Shown here one piece after another: positions 63,963 to 64,000 of a stretch of DNA of 64,000 nucleotides. The translations under genes and the position numbers were made by a program. Position 1 is the first letter of the stretch, and each line of letters starts with the position of its first letter. The notes beneath the pieces are model-generated. The model ran no database searches. It had not been told where the DNA came from and saw nothing but the letters and a program-made list of their open reading frames with translations. The DNA is from Fusibacter paucivorans (GTDB lineage Bacteria; Bacillota; Clostridia; Peptostreptococcales; Acidaminobacteraceae): assembly GCF_018390735.1 (NCBI RefSeq), contig NZ_JAHBCL010000012.1:1-64000 (forward strand), given 5' to 3'.

Positions 63963-64000
63963 AAAAAACCTCTAATGCTGTTGATGTTATCAGCACTAGA
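63963..64000 (-). terminator. Terminator of a gene beyond the window edge
   Basis: TCTAATGCTG (63971-63980) pairs with CAGCACTAGA (63991-64000) with one U-G pair on the minus strand, followed there by GGTTTTTT. It probably ends a minus-strand gene to the right, and the stem may extend past the window. Confidence 0.6.

Overview
The window looks like the chromosome of a low-to-moderate GC Gram-positive anaerobe of the class Clostridia. The gene content supports this: an S-layer (SLH) protein, a SigI/RsgI pair, pyruvate formate-lyase with its activase, the miaB-mutS-mutL-miaA-hfq block, luxS with mtnN, a GlnK/GlnL-type two-component pair, a DUF975 membrane protein and a CZB-type chemotaxis receptor. 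The genus cannot be fixed from the sequence alone. Most genes lie on the minus strand. I see no tRNA, rRNA, CRISPR array, intact insertion sequence or prophage. Domain and family names are recognised by eye from motifs; no database search was run.

Layout. 0.1-5.1 kb: SLH protein plus a very large secreted protein. 5.5-9.0 kb: operon of an MFS exporter, two cyclic-nucleotide-binding-fold proteins (one with DUF2225) and a deoxynucleoside kinase. 9.1-11.3 kb: iscS-mnmA, with a clear promoter and an inverted-repeat operator. 11.41-11.61 kb: no gene, but a complete minus-strand transcription unit with a sigma-A promoter, a perfect 7-1-7 Fur box and a terminator, which I read as an iron-regulated small RNA. 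11.7-21.4 kb: single genes (receiver-only response regulator, lipoproteins, LytR-CpsA-Psr protein, MocR regulator with a divergent B3/B4 protein, MFS transporter, proC). 21.7-25.0 kb: secreted protein, sigI and rsgI. 25.2-28.1 kb: YkgJ-type protein, PAP2 phosphatase, small membrane protein, AIM24 protein. 28.3-34.9 kb: a four-gene signalling operon (beta-helix lipoprotein, CHASE2 adenylate cyclase, MBL-fold hydrolase, GAF/HD-GYP-like protein).

35.1-39.0 kb: pflB, pflA and a DUF1667 protein behind a ZTP (pfl-motif) riboswitch, whose terminator stem contains the conserved 3' part of the aptamer. 39.2-41.1 kb: transketolase. 41.3-48.7 kb: miaB-mutS-mutL-miaA-hfq. 49.0-50.1 kb: small zinc-ribbon membrane protein and a DUF523 protein. 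50.2-53.9 kb: histidine kinase and YcbB-type response regulator upstream of a dicarboxylate/amino-acid symporter. 54.1-59.2 kb: aminotransferase, histidine phosphatase, DUF975 protein and a three-gene acetyltransferase operon. 59.4-61.0 kb: gamma-glutamyltransferase. 61.1-63.9 kb: luxS-mtnN (S-adenosylhomocysteine recycling, AI-2) and a soluble zinc-binding MCP.

How the parts may connect (inference). The CHASE2 cyclase could make cAMP, the adjacent MBL-fold protein could degrade a small molecule or nucleotide, and the Crp-like protein at 7.4-7.8 kb is a candidate receptor. The putative Fur-controlled RNA sits beside the Fe-S biogenesis gene iscS in an organism that also encodes Hfq. The ZTP riboswitch would raise formate production when 10-formyl-tetrahydrofolate is short. 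The Fur-box RNA is the best candidate for something undescribed.
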